DNA of 64,000 bases, from positions 2,604,001 to 2,668,000 of the forward strand of contig CANUEZ040000107.1 of NCBI GenBank assembly GCA_948099385.1. The letters run 5' to 3'. Position 1 is the stretch's first letter. Each line of letters begins with the position of its first letter. Shown piece after piece: positions 1 through 12,608 of this stretch. The notes beneath the pieces were generated by a model. That model did no database searches and was not told the DNA's origin. It saw nothing but the letters and a program-made list of their open reading frames with translations. Origin of the DNA: Fasciola hepatica (Eukaryota > Platyhelminthes > Trematoda > Plagiorchiida > Fasciolidae). Made by a program: the position numbers and the translations under genes.

Positions 1-213
1 CTGGAAGACAAGGCGATGGGGTATTTTTCTCTCCTTTTATGCCAGTCTCTTACTTTTTGAGTTTTCTGTCGTCTCATCGGTGGCCAGCTCGGTGCAGGGA
101 GACAATCACAGCCAGGAATGCTCACAGATGTGCCGCGGTAACACTCGCTATATCCATGAAGTCAGATCATTAATGCGGTTTACATAGGACAGAAAATGCT
201 TGGGAAGGTAGAG

Positions 214-741
214 TCAACCACAGCCCCCGATTATTTGTTGGGGTTCATGCTCACTGAAACACCAGTTTGCACAAGGGTGGGGCACTACTTGCAGCCCTAA
301 CAACGTGATGCCCTTATACCTGAGTACGCCATGGGCCGCTATGTTGTTTTGCCGCAAAAAAAGGTATTTGATGGTAAACAGTTGAGTTTGTTTTGCCGTC
401 CGAGATGGTGGGAATGCACCGCTGAGTTCCGTAATTGCCGCAGCGAGGATGACAACCCTATGCTGGTCCAATTGAGACTAGGTTGCTCAAAGCGGTTATT
501 CGACTCATTAGTACCTTATACCTACCTAAAATGCCTGAGCCCTTGAAATATAGGGATTGTACATCCTGGTCAGCGTGTCCACCGTTAGGGCTATGCTTAT
601 TTCCTGTTTGAAAGCCACCGATGTCGGTGACAATGACCAAATTCGTTGTGGTAGCTCGTTCCACAATGAAGCGTACTTGTTAATGAAGAAGTTTGACCGA
701 AGTGCAAGCTTCGGCAAAAGGACAGAAAACCAAGAACTCAT
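214..741 (-). mobile_element. 3' terminal remnant of a CR1-like LINE (dead)
   Basis: The minus strand at 526-741 encodes a short stretch resembling the extreme C terminus of CR1-like reverse transcriptases, a region after the thumb where LINEs carry a pattern like 'FF-N-x-W-N-x-LP' (seen here as SNFFINKYASLWNELPQ, followed by a VAFK helix). No catalytic domain is present, so this is a 5'-truncated or decayed copy. The part below 526 is probably its untranslated 3' end, but I could not find the terminus. The family is uncertain; it is not the same sequence as the LINE-B ends at 24.2 and 29.4 kb. Confidence 0.5.
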
Positions 742-1190
742 TGTTACGTTAGAGATAAGTAGAAAGGGTTCTCACCTGCGGTGCTGAACTACATGATCTA
801 TTCTTCAAGATATTGTGAAAGAATAGAAGGTTATTTCTTATGCGGCGTAGCCATAAGGGATCGATTTTCAGCCGCTCACAACGTTTCATGTAATTATAGG
901 GTGAAGAAAAACCTATGAGCTGTTTTGTGAATGCCCGTTGTACTTTCTCAAACGCTATACGGGGGCGGCCGACTTGTCAAGCCCACAATACAGACGGTTA
1001 AGCCTCTGGTGGCCACGGGTGTACCGAGAACTTCAGTTGTTTGCCGGTATTGGAGCCCAGGAGATGCAACAGGAGAGGACAGTGATCTATTTGATATGCG
1101 ACTTGTTCATTCCCTGTGATTCACAGGAAGGCGTTTGTAAACCAGGCAAACCAAGTGAGTAGGCAATGGTTCAGTCATTCATCGTCAGTC
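742..1190. other. No gene recognised
   Basis: The reading frames here are short on both strands and show no domain I know. This may be further decayed LINE sequence, because clear LINE-D coding remnants begin immediately downstream. Confidence 0.4.
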
Positions 1191-3480
1191 CTTCAACTGG
1201 TCTTGAAAGGGGCCCGAAAAACATACAATACGGGGAAGTTATGGGACCAATGGGTAGAAGCTATCATGGCGCAAACCCTTTTAGGCTAAACCTCTGGGGA
1301 ATTAGTGCCTCTGATAATCTAGGAGGGGATTTCTCAAAGGTGGACGTGAAGAGCCCGGTGGGACTGGGCCTCTGGATAGAGTGTGAAGTAGTGAGAAGTA
1401 ATTACAGTTTGTGACAACAGTGAAGTTCGAAGAAGATTAAGATAATAAAAATAACAGAGGCCTTTGCACCACTTAGAGGGGTCAAAAGATACTGGATTAC
1501 CACAGTGGTGGAAGCCTTGAATGAGAAAGGGCCTGAGGCAGGAAGGCGAGAAGCTCGTGAACCTCCAAGGCACTAAGGGCCAACGGGAGCTTCTGTCATT
1601 CAAAGCAGCAGGCGGTAGACTACATAGGTTGCACAGGCTGTGCTGCGGCAACTTTGAGGAAACTATTTCGGGAACTCCACAGGCATTCCAAAAGCTCACC
1701 ACAACTATCTTCAGAGCACAGCAGAGCTGGGTCAAGCTAAAGGTGGTTTTAAGAGCCTACAGGGATCGGGGACAGTGCGCAGGCAGGAAAAAGGCGAACT
1801 TGTTAGACGTCTTTCAGCAAGAAAAAAGACAGAACGGGGATACTCAAGGGCCACCTGTAACTAGGGACAGTGAAGCCTCGAAACTACATGACAAGGAAAT
1901 TAATGCGTAAGAGGTATCGGGCAGCCTGAAGGAACTAAATGTATCCAAAACGGCGGGGCCAAATGACTTCCATCCAGAAATGCTGAGGCCACGAATGTCC
2001 ACCTTGACAGAAACTTTAGCTGGGCTGTCACACGCGTCAGTATAAAGGGGTGGACTACATAAAAGCTGGCTTTTATCTATCCTTGTACCCTTCCACAGAT
2101 GTGGAGACGGAGGCCGCAGTCGGTTGTCGGCCCATTAATCTGAAATCGGTAGTGCTTGAAGCTCATGAGAGAACACTACGAGGTATAATAGTATGTTACT
2201 TAGAGAGGAGCAAGCTGGCAGCCATCAACCTGCATGGCTTCTGACATGTGCCTTCTTGTCTCTCCAACCTAATCGGTTTCCCGTATGAGGTGACCAGTCA
2301 AGTGAACAGAAGAAAACGGGTGGAAGTCCGTTACCTGGATTTCCAGAAAGCCTTTGGCTTGGCTAGCCACCCGCTACCCCGGTCAAAGGTGAAACCGTTC
2401 CATCCAACGGCGAAAAAGCAATTGTGCTGTGAGAAGTCTAAGGGAGAGGGCCTACCGAGTAGGAGTAGGAGGCTGTTTGTCGGGTAATGGGAGACTGCAT
2501 AGTGTTGTTCCGCGAGGGTCAGCCCGGGAACCTCTGTTGTTCACGATCCACGTTACCATCCTTGCAGATGGGTTGGAAAACCCGTGTTTCTCGTTTGTGA
2601 ACGATGTCAAGGTGGTGGGAGCACCAGATGTGACTGCTCTGAGCAACCTGGACAAGATGCACCAGTGGTCGGTGGCGTGGAGTCTTCCACTCATTCTGAG
2701 AAAATATCAATGTCTTATCAAAAAGAGAGAACAACGGCCCATCCGGCTCATGGGTCAAAGAGACTTTCGGGTGAGGCCAACTTGAACCATGAAAGCCCAT
2801 TTTCAAGGGGTGCTGTAAGCACTGGTTTCGAGCCAACTTATAAATGTCAGAATAAACCGTGTAAGGCTCTGCACCAGACAGAGAGAAGCGGGACTAAGAA
2901 ACCACGAGCCTCGCGGTCACATTAGGAGAAGTTCGTGAGATCCCATCCAGAAAATTGTGTCTGAGCTTGGATGCCATATTTCATGGCAGGCTTCAGGGCT
3001 CCTGAGCAGCCACAAGGGAAGTTCGCTCGACAGTTCGCAGATTACGGGCATTTATGCTGCGAACCGGGGTTGGAGAAACTAGGATTGTTTTTTTCAGAAG
3101 AATCAGGAGGGGTGATTTCATAGTGGCCTTTAGAATACTAAACCCGTCCACAGAAGCACTAGGTTGCACAGAGTCCTTATTTGAGCCTCGAGAGCATAAC
3201 AGCCTTAGGCGGTATGCGCAGACGATCAGGAAAAAGCGAACCACTCCTCAAAAGGAAAGTCAGTTCTTTGTAGTCGGGGCCGTCAGCAACCAGAATAAGC
3301 GCCCGGCCGGTACAAAAGTGACCAGTGCAGTAGCTGAGTTCATAAGAAGCTTAAATGAAGTGTGAAGAACTGTATGTAGGGCGGGATGACCAGGAGCCTG
3401 TACTACCACTTTTGCTTGATGGCCGACTCGCTGCCTCCACTTCAATTCTTTGTGGAACCCACCTACGTCCAACAGAACCG
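1190..3480 (+). pseudogene. LINE-D: decayed CR1-like reverse transcriptase
   Basis: A non-LTR retrotransposon pol gene can be followed through several broken frames. In order: the linker after the endonuclease (about 1280-1900, including ITEAFAPLR and a KA..LL..FQQ segment); the start of the RT (about 1920-2010, SKTAGPNDFHPEMLRP); RT fingers (2120-2250, a CRPINLKSVV motif and LHGF); the palm (2320-2390, RYLDFQKAFG with the first aspartate); the second catalytic region (about 2515-2620), where the usual FADD reads FVND; and the C-terminal end (3070-3363, RRGDFIVAFRIL...NKRPAGTKV). There are many stops and frameshifts and one catalytic aspartate is lost, so it cannot be active. The 5' end and endonuclease are not seen. 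The stretch 3364-3480 is probably its 3' untranslated end. Confidence 0.75.
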
Positions 3481-3599
3481 GTCATGTTCTCCCTATAATC
3501 GAGGAAACTGGCCCTGAAGAGTGTGTGACTGGCTGCCGCGAGCTGAAAGTTCTGGAAGAGGACGGGGATCGGCGGTATAAGAACCTTCACCCTGGCATA

Positions 3600-5000
3600 A
3601 CTGCTGCCTTGATGTTCCCGGACTCTCTTGCTAAGGCATCTATTTTCGGAACACCAGCTGCTTGCCTTTATGGTTCACCCAACCACTGTCCTGTCCATTC
3701 CAGTGTGGCCATCAATTAGCCCCATCAGGGTACTGCGGGGGTCTCTGACGCGGCTATACCCCATACATCCCCAAACCAATGACAACTCTGTCTCAATCAG
3801 AGCTGGTCGCTTTTCTAGACTTCCGCCCGCGAAAGTTGTGCCTGAATCCTATAAGGTTTCCAAAGGTGATTTTGACCCCAGTAAATGGAAGCTTCTGCTT
3901 GTGCTCAGTGCCGAAGCAAGAAGGGCCCTTCTCAATCTGGCATTCTTGACTATAACCCCTCTTCCTTAGCTTCTGCTAGCAGTGCTCTCATCAGCCTTAC
4001 CGATCCTTCTTTCTTGATGACATGTTGGCATAGCCAGGCACCACAGCCTCACGAGCCCTTCTCTGTCCAAACTTATAAGAAGCCTTTCAGCCCATATCCG
4101 TCATTCCATCTTCGATACCACGCCCTCAGGTACCTCGCACCCAGCAATCCCCCCTGACAAACCCGTTAGGACTGATATCCCCAACCTTCCATCTTGCCTT
4201 ATTGTGCCCCCTCTATCTATACTGCGTGACCTACAGGCTTACCTCTCTCGCTCAGTTGCCAATCTCTTCCTTGTCCTTACCAACAGCCGCTCAGTAACCA
4301 GGAAGGTTTCTCAAATGGGGAACTTAGTGTTGTTCACCAGCCCTAAAATAATCCTGGTCACCGGAATACGGCTGTCTACCGTTCCCCCGGATTACCGACA
4401 ATCGACAACACCATTTTGATGCACTAAATGAAGCTTCAGACCACCTGGTAACTGTCTAACTCACGGCGGACGACTTGGACTGTCCTCATAAGAACCGGCC
4501 CTCCAACAATAACCCTCCCGTTTCAATGAGTTTGCCCTCATGTGTTCTGCGTTGGAGTCGGACTGAACATGTGAGCTCACCCACTGGAGGGAGATATATC
4601 ACTGACCTGGTCTTCACTCACAATTTACCTAGCGTCAGAAATCAGGCCACCCGCCCATTCTTGGGCGGTAACCATAAGACGGTCATGTGTACATTTAACT
4701 GCCCTTTGTCCCGTGTAAAGAACAAGTATTGAAAGTCATGCAAAGGGTTCCATGTGTTTTGTGAACTTGACTATATTTGACATTACTTTGAGAAGCTCAT
4801 CCATACACCGTGTTTTGCAAGCATGTCTACTCACGTGAGACGTTTGAATTTGACCTTGAACCGTTTCTCATTGTCGTGTTCGAGTCACCAGGCTCTGAAC
4901 CTTAAGGTTTTACTGTTCAGTCTATATGGCTGCAACTGACTGTGACAGAACCATAACAAATAATGAAAACGTCTAAAAAGATGCGGATTACTCTTAGAGA
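3600..5000 (+). pseudogene. LINE-A copy A2, 5' part: ORF1-like leader and endonuclease (decayed)
   Basis: The plus-strand translation can be aligned by eye with the minus-strand LINE-A copy at 14.7-15.9 kb. For example, LVLTNSRSVTRKVSQMGNL (about 4267-4330) matches LVLITARSIIRKISHLRSL, and SPTGGRYITDLVF (about 4575-4615) matches the endonuclease segment SCPTRGSNILDLVF. The endonuclease of such LINEs nicks target DNA to prime reverse transcription. Frames are broken and catalytic motifs eroded. Coding similarity fades after about 4735, and weak similarity to the endonuclease-RT linker may continue to about 5000. The RT half of the same copy appears to resume at about 8.1 kb after an insertion. 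Confidence 0.65.
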
Positions 5001-7668
5001 GCCACGAGCTGGATGCCAGTAGATGTGTACCGGGCTACCTCCTCACCTGAGGCAGGCCATAGTGCAGCCTACCATGGAACTGAATGTGAGCCGTTAGAGT
5101 TCGCTTTTCTGACAAGACTTCGGCCATATCCCGTTCCCAACTCTCACGGTTCTTCAATCCAGTCCTTACATCGGTGTTGTCCTGCTTTGCAATATGATAA
5201 CGACGACAAAGATACCACCACCATGCAATCGCCACTACATCAGATTTCTTGCTCACATTCGAGTACAGCATCAGTACGCTAGCACCATGGAGTAGAAGCA
5301 TAGACGAATTTACGTCTACTTTTCTCGGCACGTGACCAATTTCGTCTAATGCATCACCACCGGCATCCTAATAGTTTTGTTTACTTTAAGGCCCATCAGA
5401 AGCTATTCAGCATAACGTGCTATGCTGGGAGTTTACCGGTCTCATTCACCCACATTCTGTTCTTTCAGGCCTATCTTACCGCCTCGGTGCCAAACCGCCC
5501 TCTGCGTGAGCAAACAGCATTGTGGGTTGCCATTTCGGATTCCTCTCAGCTATGAGGCCTTAGGTTTTACTAGTATCCGAGCACTCCCACTCCAACGTGC
5601 AAACCATAAATCCTTTGGAATGCACACAAAGTTGCCTAACCGGTGTACTCAACTTTGCTAGCCTGCAGCAGTGTAACGCAGTCCACTGAAAGCCTACTTT
5701 ACCTAGACCTGGATTAGGTGCCACTGACTGCTTCAACGAAATTGCATCCATGCCCCGTTCACATAAACCCAACCAGCTCATTATTATTGTCATCACATAT
5801 TACCACAACCAGCAGCTGGAACCACGTCCAGGCTGCAATCCCCATTTATTTCAGGTTTGTTGTCTCCTACTATCTCAGTGGCGAGGCAGGATAACCAGGG
5901 GTGCCACTTTGACTCGTACCGACGGGGACCCAAGCGGAACCTTTCATAGTAACTGGGACTGCAATCAAGACACCCGACAGGAAACACTCCCAACTGCTTA
6001 TCAGTTCGTTTAGCTTTTTATAAAGCAAAGCCCACTCTGCCGATATCACCATTGCAGCCAACGCAAATAGCAAGTCACGAGAATCCTGCTAATATACCGG
6101 TCAATACCAGTCGGCAGTCTAATCCGTCATGTCTCGCCACACTCGTCTGATCGACCGACACGTCATTTACCCCGCCGGAAGAACCATGCCCATGGGACTT
6201 TGTACATTGCCAGTGATGACGCTGAATAACAATGAGGCCAAATGCGTTATTATATATGTATATTTATGCAAGTGAAACAGCATAATAAAGCCTCAGGTCC
6301 ATGCGAAGATCTTCCGCTTTCGTATCCGTTGTCACAATACATTTTCCCCTCGAACCGTAGCCAGCTTTGAATTGATTCCTCACTTCTCCAGGACCCCCAG
6401 TTGCATTTTCTTATTTCTGAATGGTACTGATCCTGAAATTAAACTCACCTTCTTATGGGCTGCTGTTCCTCTCACTTCCACCAGTGTTCCCAAGTGCAAG
6501 TCCATAAAACCGATTTCGTGTTTCCCTGTTTCAATACTCGTCCCGTTTAATAAACCCCGGTAGATCCGTCATCCGGAATTTGCATCATCTTCATGGATTG
6601 CTACTCTCTTCGCATGCGTCGATTCTCCCGGGTATATTTCCATGCACTCTTGTCTCTCTTACTTCTTGTCCAGAACTTACTCTGTTCGCAGAACCTCAGT
6701 AAGCCTCCGTTTTCTATGGCTTGCACCATTCTCGTTTATAACACATCTATAGCACTGTGTTCAGTATCCTCTCGGCATCCCCGTGGCGCGCCATCTTCCA
6801 GCTCGGACTCGAAACTGGTTCGAAATTGCCGCGCAAACCATTATTAGAATGATGCATTCGGACTAAAGCTAGCTAAGTTTCTCTGCTGCTAAAACTTTTG
6901 ACTTTCATTCTTAAAATTAGTCAATATTTCATCTTATTGACTAGCTTGTTACACCATGAACATGCGCTTGTGCATGCGCCTTGACCATGGCCGAGAAATA
7001 TACCATTTTATTATTATTATTAATATTGTTAATATACATTCGTTCCGCGTCCTGCACCTTTATGCCGGCAATTTCTCAGGCTATCATCCAGCCGACCCTC
7101 ATGATACGCTCCCATTGTTTTTATGTCTGTGCCTCACATCTACCTTGTCCAATCCTTCCGATTCATTTTTGCCATCTGTACCACCCTTCACTTCTTCCAA
7201 TGCTAGCTACCTGTCCTACGACAAGTTTTTGCCCTGTCCGCTGACCATCTACAGCAGTGTAGCAGGGTTTCATTGCTTAATAAGCCGTAGCGACATATCC
7301 TTCTTTTCTTCTCTAGCCTTCCGCTACTACAGTTTTCATATCAATTTCCATTCCCTTTTCATGTATATCTGCCAGTTTTTAGATAACCCCGCTTGGACCA
7401 TTCAAACTCTCTACCTGACCTCGAACCTCAAATCCACCGGGCATCCGTTGGAATCCACCCTTTGGTCCATTAAACTCTCCCGATTTTCCTCTGGAGTGCA
7501 TACATTCATCATACATTTATCTCCCTCCTGAGCCTACCCATCCCACTTTTGTCATGCATATTTCTACTTTTTCACAAATTTTTCTCGTCCATTCCACCGC
7601 TTGTAAAAACTTGATCGTGCTTCTAGCATGCCTCGGGCGTATCCGAAATAAACGATTATTATAATTAT
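5000..7668 (+). mobile_element. LINE-A copy A3: 5'-truncated, 3' untranslated region only
   Basis: From about 6955 to 7668 this matches the reverse complement of 10026-10770 (LINE-A1 3' end) almost throughout. Shared landmarks are TCTGTGCCTCACATCTAC (7121-7142 region), CACCGGGCATCC and the terminal GAAATAAACGATTATTAT signal. The 5000-6950 part is pyrimidine-rich in the same style but only patchily alignable by eye. The element ends in a TTATTATAATTATTA tail at 7650-7668. It contains no coding domain. A 191-codon open frame at 6956-7531 lies wholly in this untranslated repeat and is not a gene. It sits between the endonuclease and RT halves of copy A2, so it probably inserted there. Confidence 0.65.
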
Positions 7669-7671
7669 TAC

Positions 7672-8090
7672 TTGAGGTATGTGCATATTTGTAACCTTTT
7701 TGAATTTCATTTTGGTACCGTAGAGACTACGAATCAATCATGTTCTGGGTTTAGGATTAGTTTGGGTTTGCTACGCGTTGCCTGGTTTGCAGGAATTGAT
7801 TTACACCCAGTGAGCCCCCTTATAATAATATCACCAACCCCTATTGTCACCGAAATCGGGACCATCTGCCAAACAAGACCACCTCTGGGGCCTGGAGTTC
7901 ACTTTTTCTGGATTTCGAAGCTCAGAGTACAGCTGACTCTTGTTATGCTAACATGAACCACCGGCTGAATGGCATAAGTTTATGCCACTCCATTCACTCA
8001 CGACGGGATCACAAGAACATCGAGGACTGAGCTGAAGATGCTAAGCCTGCTGCGCGAACAACAAAAAACAGATTACTCCGTTATATTACA
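7672..8090. repeat. Dispersed repeat R1, copy a
   Basis: The stretch 7680-7790 (landmarks TGTGCATATTTGTAA, GGTACCGTAGAGACTACGAA, TCAATCATGTTCTGG, GCGTTG) matches 21570-21675 at a level visible by eye. Both copies interrupt LINE remnants. The copy ends near a perfect 8-base stem palindrome, TGGCATAA-GT-TTATGCCA, at 7970-7987. I see no coding capacity. It may be a decayed SINE or a 3' end of an unidentified LINE. Confidence 0.45.
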
Positions 8091-8095
8091 CATTA

Positions 8096-10012
8096 TTGGG
8101 ACTAATTCCCAGCTCAGTCGCCTTACTGAAATGCATCTCAAAAAATGGGAACCACTCTCCCCAGTGCACCCTTGACGAAGTTAGGCGCCCTTTCAGTTTG
8201 CTAAGATCTCAACTCCCCAACAAGGATTCCCCTAGTTTTCCCGTTCGTTGCTCCACCGCTATGCTGCCACCCATGCTAATCACAGAAGAGCTCAGTTCTC
8301 ATTTCTCCTCCTCACTCATATGCAGTCCCGATTTCCACCCGCCTGCCACCCCTATCACTCCCAGCACTACTCTCGTCGCTATTGTTATATTGTCTGAAAC
8401 ACACAAGCTAGTCCCCAAAACCAGGCCCTCCCCAAAACCTGCGTCGGACGGAATACCGCCGGCCATTCCCATTTCGATGGCCCCCACATGACTTGTTGTA
8501 TCCAATTCATTTACCATTTCCGCGAACGATAAGGCAGTCTCATTGCGGTGCAAAACCTCTTTTATAACAGCGGCTTTGAAAAGATTCACAGCATGACCCC
8601 AGTGATTACCGTCCTATTACCCGTATTCCAGTGGTGTGCAAAGTTATGGGGCGAATTGTCAGGTCTGAACTAACTGACCATCTCTTGTCCAACGTTCTGC
8701 TAAACCGTGATCAACATGGCTTCATCAAATTACAGACGCTTTTGTCTTGTCAGACTGACTTATTCAACGCACTAACCTTGGCTACTGACAGTGGTATGTC
8801 TGTTACAATCCTATTCACAGATTTGTCAAATACCTCCGGCCGAGTGCCTTACAGGCATCTATCGATGAAACTCAAATATATGAGTCTAGCCGGCCCGCTC
8901 ACGTCGTGGTTGTCTTCTCATCTATCCTCTCGCTCCCAGATGGTACTGGTCGACGGTCATTCATCTTTTGCCAGGCCCATAGCAAGCAGCACGATTCAAT
9001 GTAGTTCTCTTGAACCTTCATTGTTCCTTGTGTGTTTCAAAGATATCTTTCGTGTGGTCCGCCGCGGAGCACCTTTTTTCTTTGCAGACTCTATTGAAAT
9101 TGTGTACCTCTTTCTTATTGGTAGTCTATTATCTACGCTTACTAACATCCAACGGGATCTTATCTGGCTCAATGACTTGTGCAACCTGTGGCAGATTAAA
9201 CTATGTGCCTCCAAAATGTATGTAATTACCTACAAGTTTCCGTTACTTCCGAGTGCCAATGCCACTGATGGACAACCCGTACCCACCGATCCCGTGGCAT
9301 CTGACCTCCGATATTTGTTCCTTCAACTCTTCTAAACAGACCATTTTACAAGCAGCTAAGGTTAGACGACCCAGCAGCCTCATTCTCCGGTGCTTCAAAC
9401 TGCAGTACCGTTGACCGTGTGTCTATGTCTCCAATTCCCGACCCCTGCTTGAATATGGTTCCGTTATCTCCTCCCATCTTTCCAAATCTGTCACAACTAC
9501 CCTGGAGGATGTTCAGCTCACCCTCATTAGAAACGCGGTTGGGACAGCTTCTGCCATAGCCCACCACGTAGCCGTAGCCTACGGCCAAATTCGAACCTTC
9601 TGTTCAAATTGATCCACGGCAGTGCATACGCGACTGGCTCACTGTCCTCAAACCCACCTAGCTCTTACCCCCTTCGGAACTTTATCTCTTCCCTTGAGGT
9701 TCCACTGTGTTAGTCAACTCTGGGATCTCTATTTCTCCGAAAGGTGTACGGCAGAATTTAGAATAAACCGCCCCTCACTTTACGCCGTACCACCTCCCCG
9801 TCTGCATTCAAGCTTTTGCTCCATGACTACCTCACGGTTCCTTTTGCCGTAAACCTATCCAGCGAATGCACCAGTGTCGATAAGGCTTTTGAAACAGGCC
9901 CCCAATTTAACCAATAAATAATACTCCATTGCCCGTATAAAATACCACCTCGGCTTCCATTCCTGTTCATCATCTCAAAAGAAACAAAGTTTGGTCTATC
10001 TCTTTTGGGCAA
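8096..10012 (+). pseudogene. LINE-A copy A2, RT part (decayed)
   Basis: This is the continuation of the LINE-A copy begun at 3.6 kb. The translation follows the RT of LINE-A1: linker with LSSHFSSSLI (about 8290), fingers (8631-8800, VVCKVMGRI..., QHGFIKL), palm with LFTDLSNTSGRVP where the family has LYLDMSKAFDRIP, then FFFADSIEIVY at about 9080, where FADD has become FADS. The C-terminal region (9790-9910) ends near the stop shared with LINE-A1. Loss of catalytic aspartates and broken frames make it inactive. After about 9915 it enters the 3' untranslated region, which is cut off by the minus-strand copy A1 at about 10.02 kb. Confidence 0.75.
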
Positions 10013-10028
10013 GACATTTCCCCTACAT

Positions 10029-10051
10029 ATAATAATAATAATAATAATAAT
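10029..10051. repeat. (ATA)n tail of LINE-A1
   Basis: About 23 bases of AAT/ATA repeats directly after the AATAAA-like signal of the minus-strand LINE (minus-strand reading GAAATAAACCATTATTATT). Short microsatellite tails are typical 3' ends of CR1-like LINEs, and the tail fixes the 3' end and orientation of copy A1. Copy A3 ends the same way at 7650-7668. Confidence 0.85.
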
Positions 10052-12608
10052 GGTTTATTTCGGAAACGCCCGAAGCATGCTTTGTGCATGATCTTGTTGA
10101 TACAGGTGATGGAATGGGCAGATATAATTCATGGAAATATAGAAACTCTCAGAAAAATATTGGATAAAAAGGCTCAGAAGGGGGAATAAAGTAGGATGAA
10201 AATAGGATAAACGTATGCACACCATAGAGATTGTGTGGAGTTTAAATGAGCTCAGGAGCGGATTTGAATGGACACCCGGTGAGTTTGAAAGTCAAGGTCA
10301 GATAAACTGAATGGCTGGTCCGGGCGTTTACATAAAAAAGCCGACTGGTAAACATGTGAAAGGCTGGAAATCGGTATAAGGAACTGCAGCAGCGAGGAAA
10401 AATGGAGAAAAATGTGAGGTTCACTGCAGTGGATTAGATATCAATGAGGCATTTGTACTTTGCAGTGGATTGTCGGCGGACAGGACACAAAACTCACCGT
10501 AAAACAGGCAGCAAGCAATGCAAGACGTAGAGGGATGAAAAGATGACAAACGATTTCGAAGGATTGGATACAGTAGATGTGAGGCACAGATGTAGAGTTG
10601 ATGGATGCCTATGATGACGGTCGTTGGGACGATAGCAAGGGAAATGGCCGGTGAGGAACTGCAAGATGCAGAGCGCGTGCACATGGATATATATGCGTAA
10701 GTTTATATATATGTGTAGATTTATTATATATATATATACGTATGTACATATATATATAGGTATAAGAGAAGCAGGAGCAATAACAATGGGGTCCTAGAAA
10801 GAGATTATCAGTCATTAGGAGGAGTAGGTAATGTTAGATCAGTTGGTTGTAGAATTAACTTTGGAATATCGTGGTGGATTAACTTCATGACAAGTGCACA
10901 TGGCAGCCCAACGGAGAGAAAAATAGAATGCGGAAGAACAGAAGTGATGAAGACTGTGAGGAGCAGTTCATGGAAGAGTGAAGATGAAAGACAGGATCAA
11001 GGAAAACAGGTGAGAACGGGTCTAATTATTTGATCAATGCAGGTGCGAGATGTAGTGACGGACCAGAGGAGTCGGGTGGTGACAGGTCAAACGATTTGGA
11101 ACTGTAAAAGGACACCGTGACGTAACGTTGTCAATACAGTGGTGGAACATGGAAAAAGCGGACCACACTGGAATGTACAGAAAAATGCCTGTAGCGAGCA
11201 ATAAACTGATCAAGGGATGAAAGCAATGACCGAGGAGATAGGTAAGAAATCACCAATCAGATCATTTTATTGCAGATGAAACACGAAGGAGGCGGACAAG
11301 GAAGCGGGACGCCCCCAGATAAGTGAACCAGTAATAGAACAAAATAGCCAAATAAATGAATGCGCAACGGAGTTGGGGCAATGGAGCTGAAGAGCTGTGT
11401 GCCGGCAGGCAATTGAACAGGTGGATACTAATCAGGACACTGGAAAGAACCACAGAGGAATCGCGGAGCCAAGTGAGGAAGATATGGTGGTGGTGATTAG
11501 ATAATAAATGCGACTGTAAAAGATGCGAAGTTTGGAGCGACAAGTTCTAATATGCGGATTGGTCATGAGTGCGGGTGCGATTGGCGCATTATGGCATTGG
11601 GCATGAGGAGGGATTTAACAGAACGGCAGGTTTAAAGAAGCTATCAATGGGCGTTCCGAGCAGAGGGTAACACCAAGCGCATAGATGATAGAAGCCAGCA
11701 ATGACGGCAGGTGGGAAAAGGATTATTGGTGAGCGCCGACAGAGAAGGGTGGTTAGGACGATAGTGACTCAATGCAGTGAAAGTTGATGTAGAGAGAGGC
11801 GATAGGAGGAAGGACAAAACGGGTAGGTGTGCATACCGTGGTAGGGCGACAAAAATGGGAAGTGCAAACAGATGATAGGAGCTCTAGGTGAGCAAGCTGT
11901 GGCGGAAAGTATATGAGGAGCATGCAATTTTCAACCGACAGCACTGGATTCGGTAGTCCAAGAAAAGTTAGAGCGTGCCATCCGCAACCGGTGCTAGTGG
12001 GTGGGACTGGCCGTGCGCAGGGCACCCAACCTGAAAAACGCTTCGTGAAGTGAACGCAGGAGGTGTGATCCACCGGTCTAGTTGCGCTCGCACATCGTTG
12101 CAGACGGCCTGCACGCCCGATGTGCGCCGGTCATAGCGGTGGATCTGACCGCGCCCCGCACTGTTGGGAGTGGCACGAGTGTTCATGGATGATTGCACAG
12201 GGAACAAAGCGACCGCGATGGGGGTGCGTTAACCAGGAACGATTGACGAAGACGTGAGACCATGGACAGGAGAGCCAACGGAAACAGCGAGTGGTAGACG
12301 ACCGTGTAGCAATGTTATCCAGGTGCACCTGCCAGGGAGATGGTAAGTACAGTGCCCGAAGCGGTTGGCCGTCACGGAGGATCACTGGAAAAGGAAAAGG
12401 GATAGAGAAGCGCAGTCTGGGTGTGCCCCAGCTGAGAATCAACGGATACTGAGGAGAAAAAAAGTGAATATGATGGATAAGAGATGAACGTAGGTGAGCA
12501 ATAGGGTTATCTTATGATGGCAGGAGGAAGGTTCGCTATGGATCAGTGAAGGCAATGGCCTTAGTTCGCGGGGTGTACCTAGTGGCCTGTGGCGCAGAGG
12601 AAGTAGAG
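10052..12608 (-). other. LINE-A1 3' untranslated region (about 2.6 kb)
   Basis: Pyrimidine-rich on the coding strand, without a conserved protein. Open frames inside it, such as 10421-10684, 11262-11543 and 12131-12442, are not conserved as proteins in the other copies. An AT/ATA microsatellite (10690-10765) sits about 650-740 bases from the 3' end, where copy A3 has a TTATTATTA tract (6998-7035). The segment 12060-12430 matches 17465-17850 on the plus strand, showing that the same untranslated region is present there. Confidence 0.7.

Noticed and set aside
6956..7531. 191-codon plus-strand open frame
   Set aside because: It lies in the LINE-A 3' untranslated repeat; the corresponding positions in the 10-10.8 kb copy do not keep the frame, and no domain is present.
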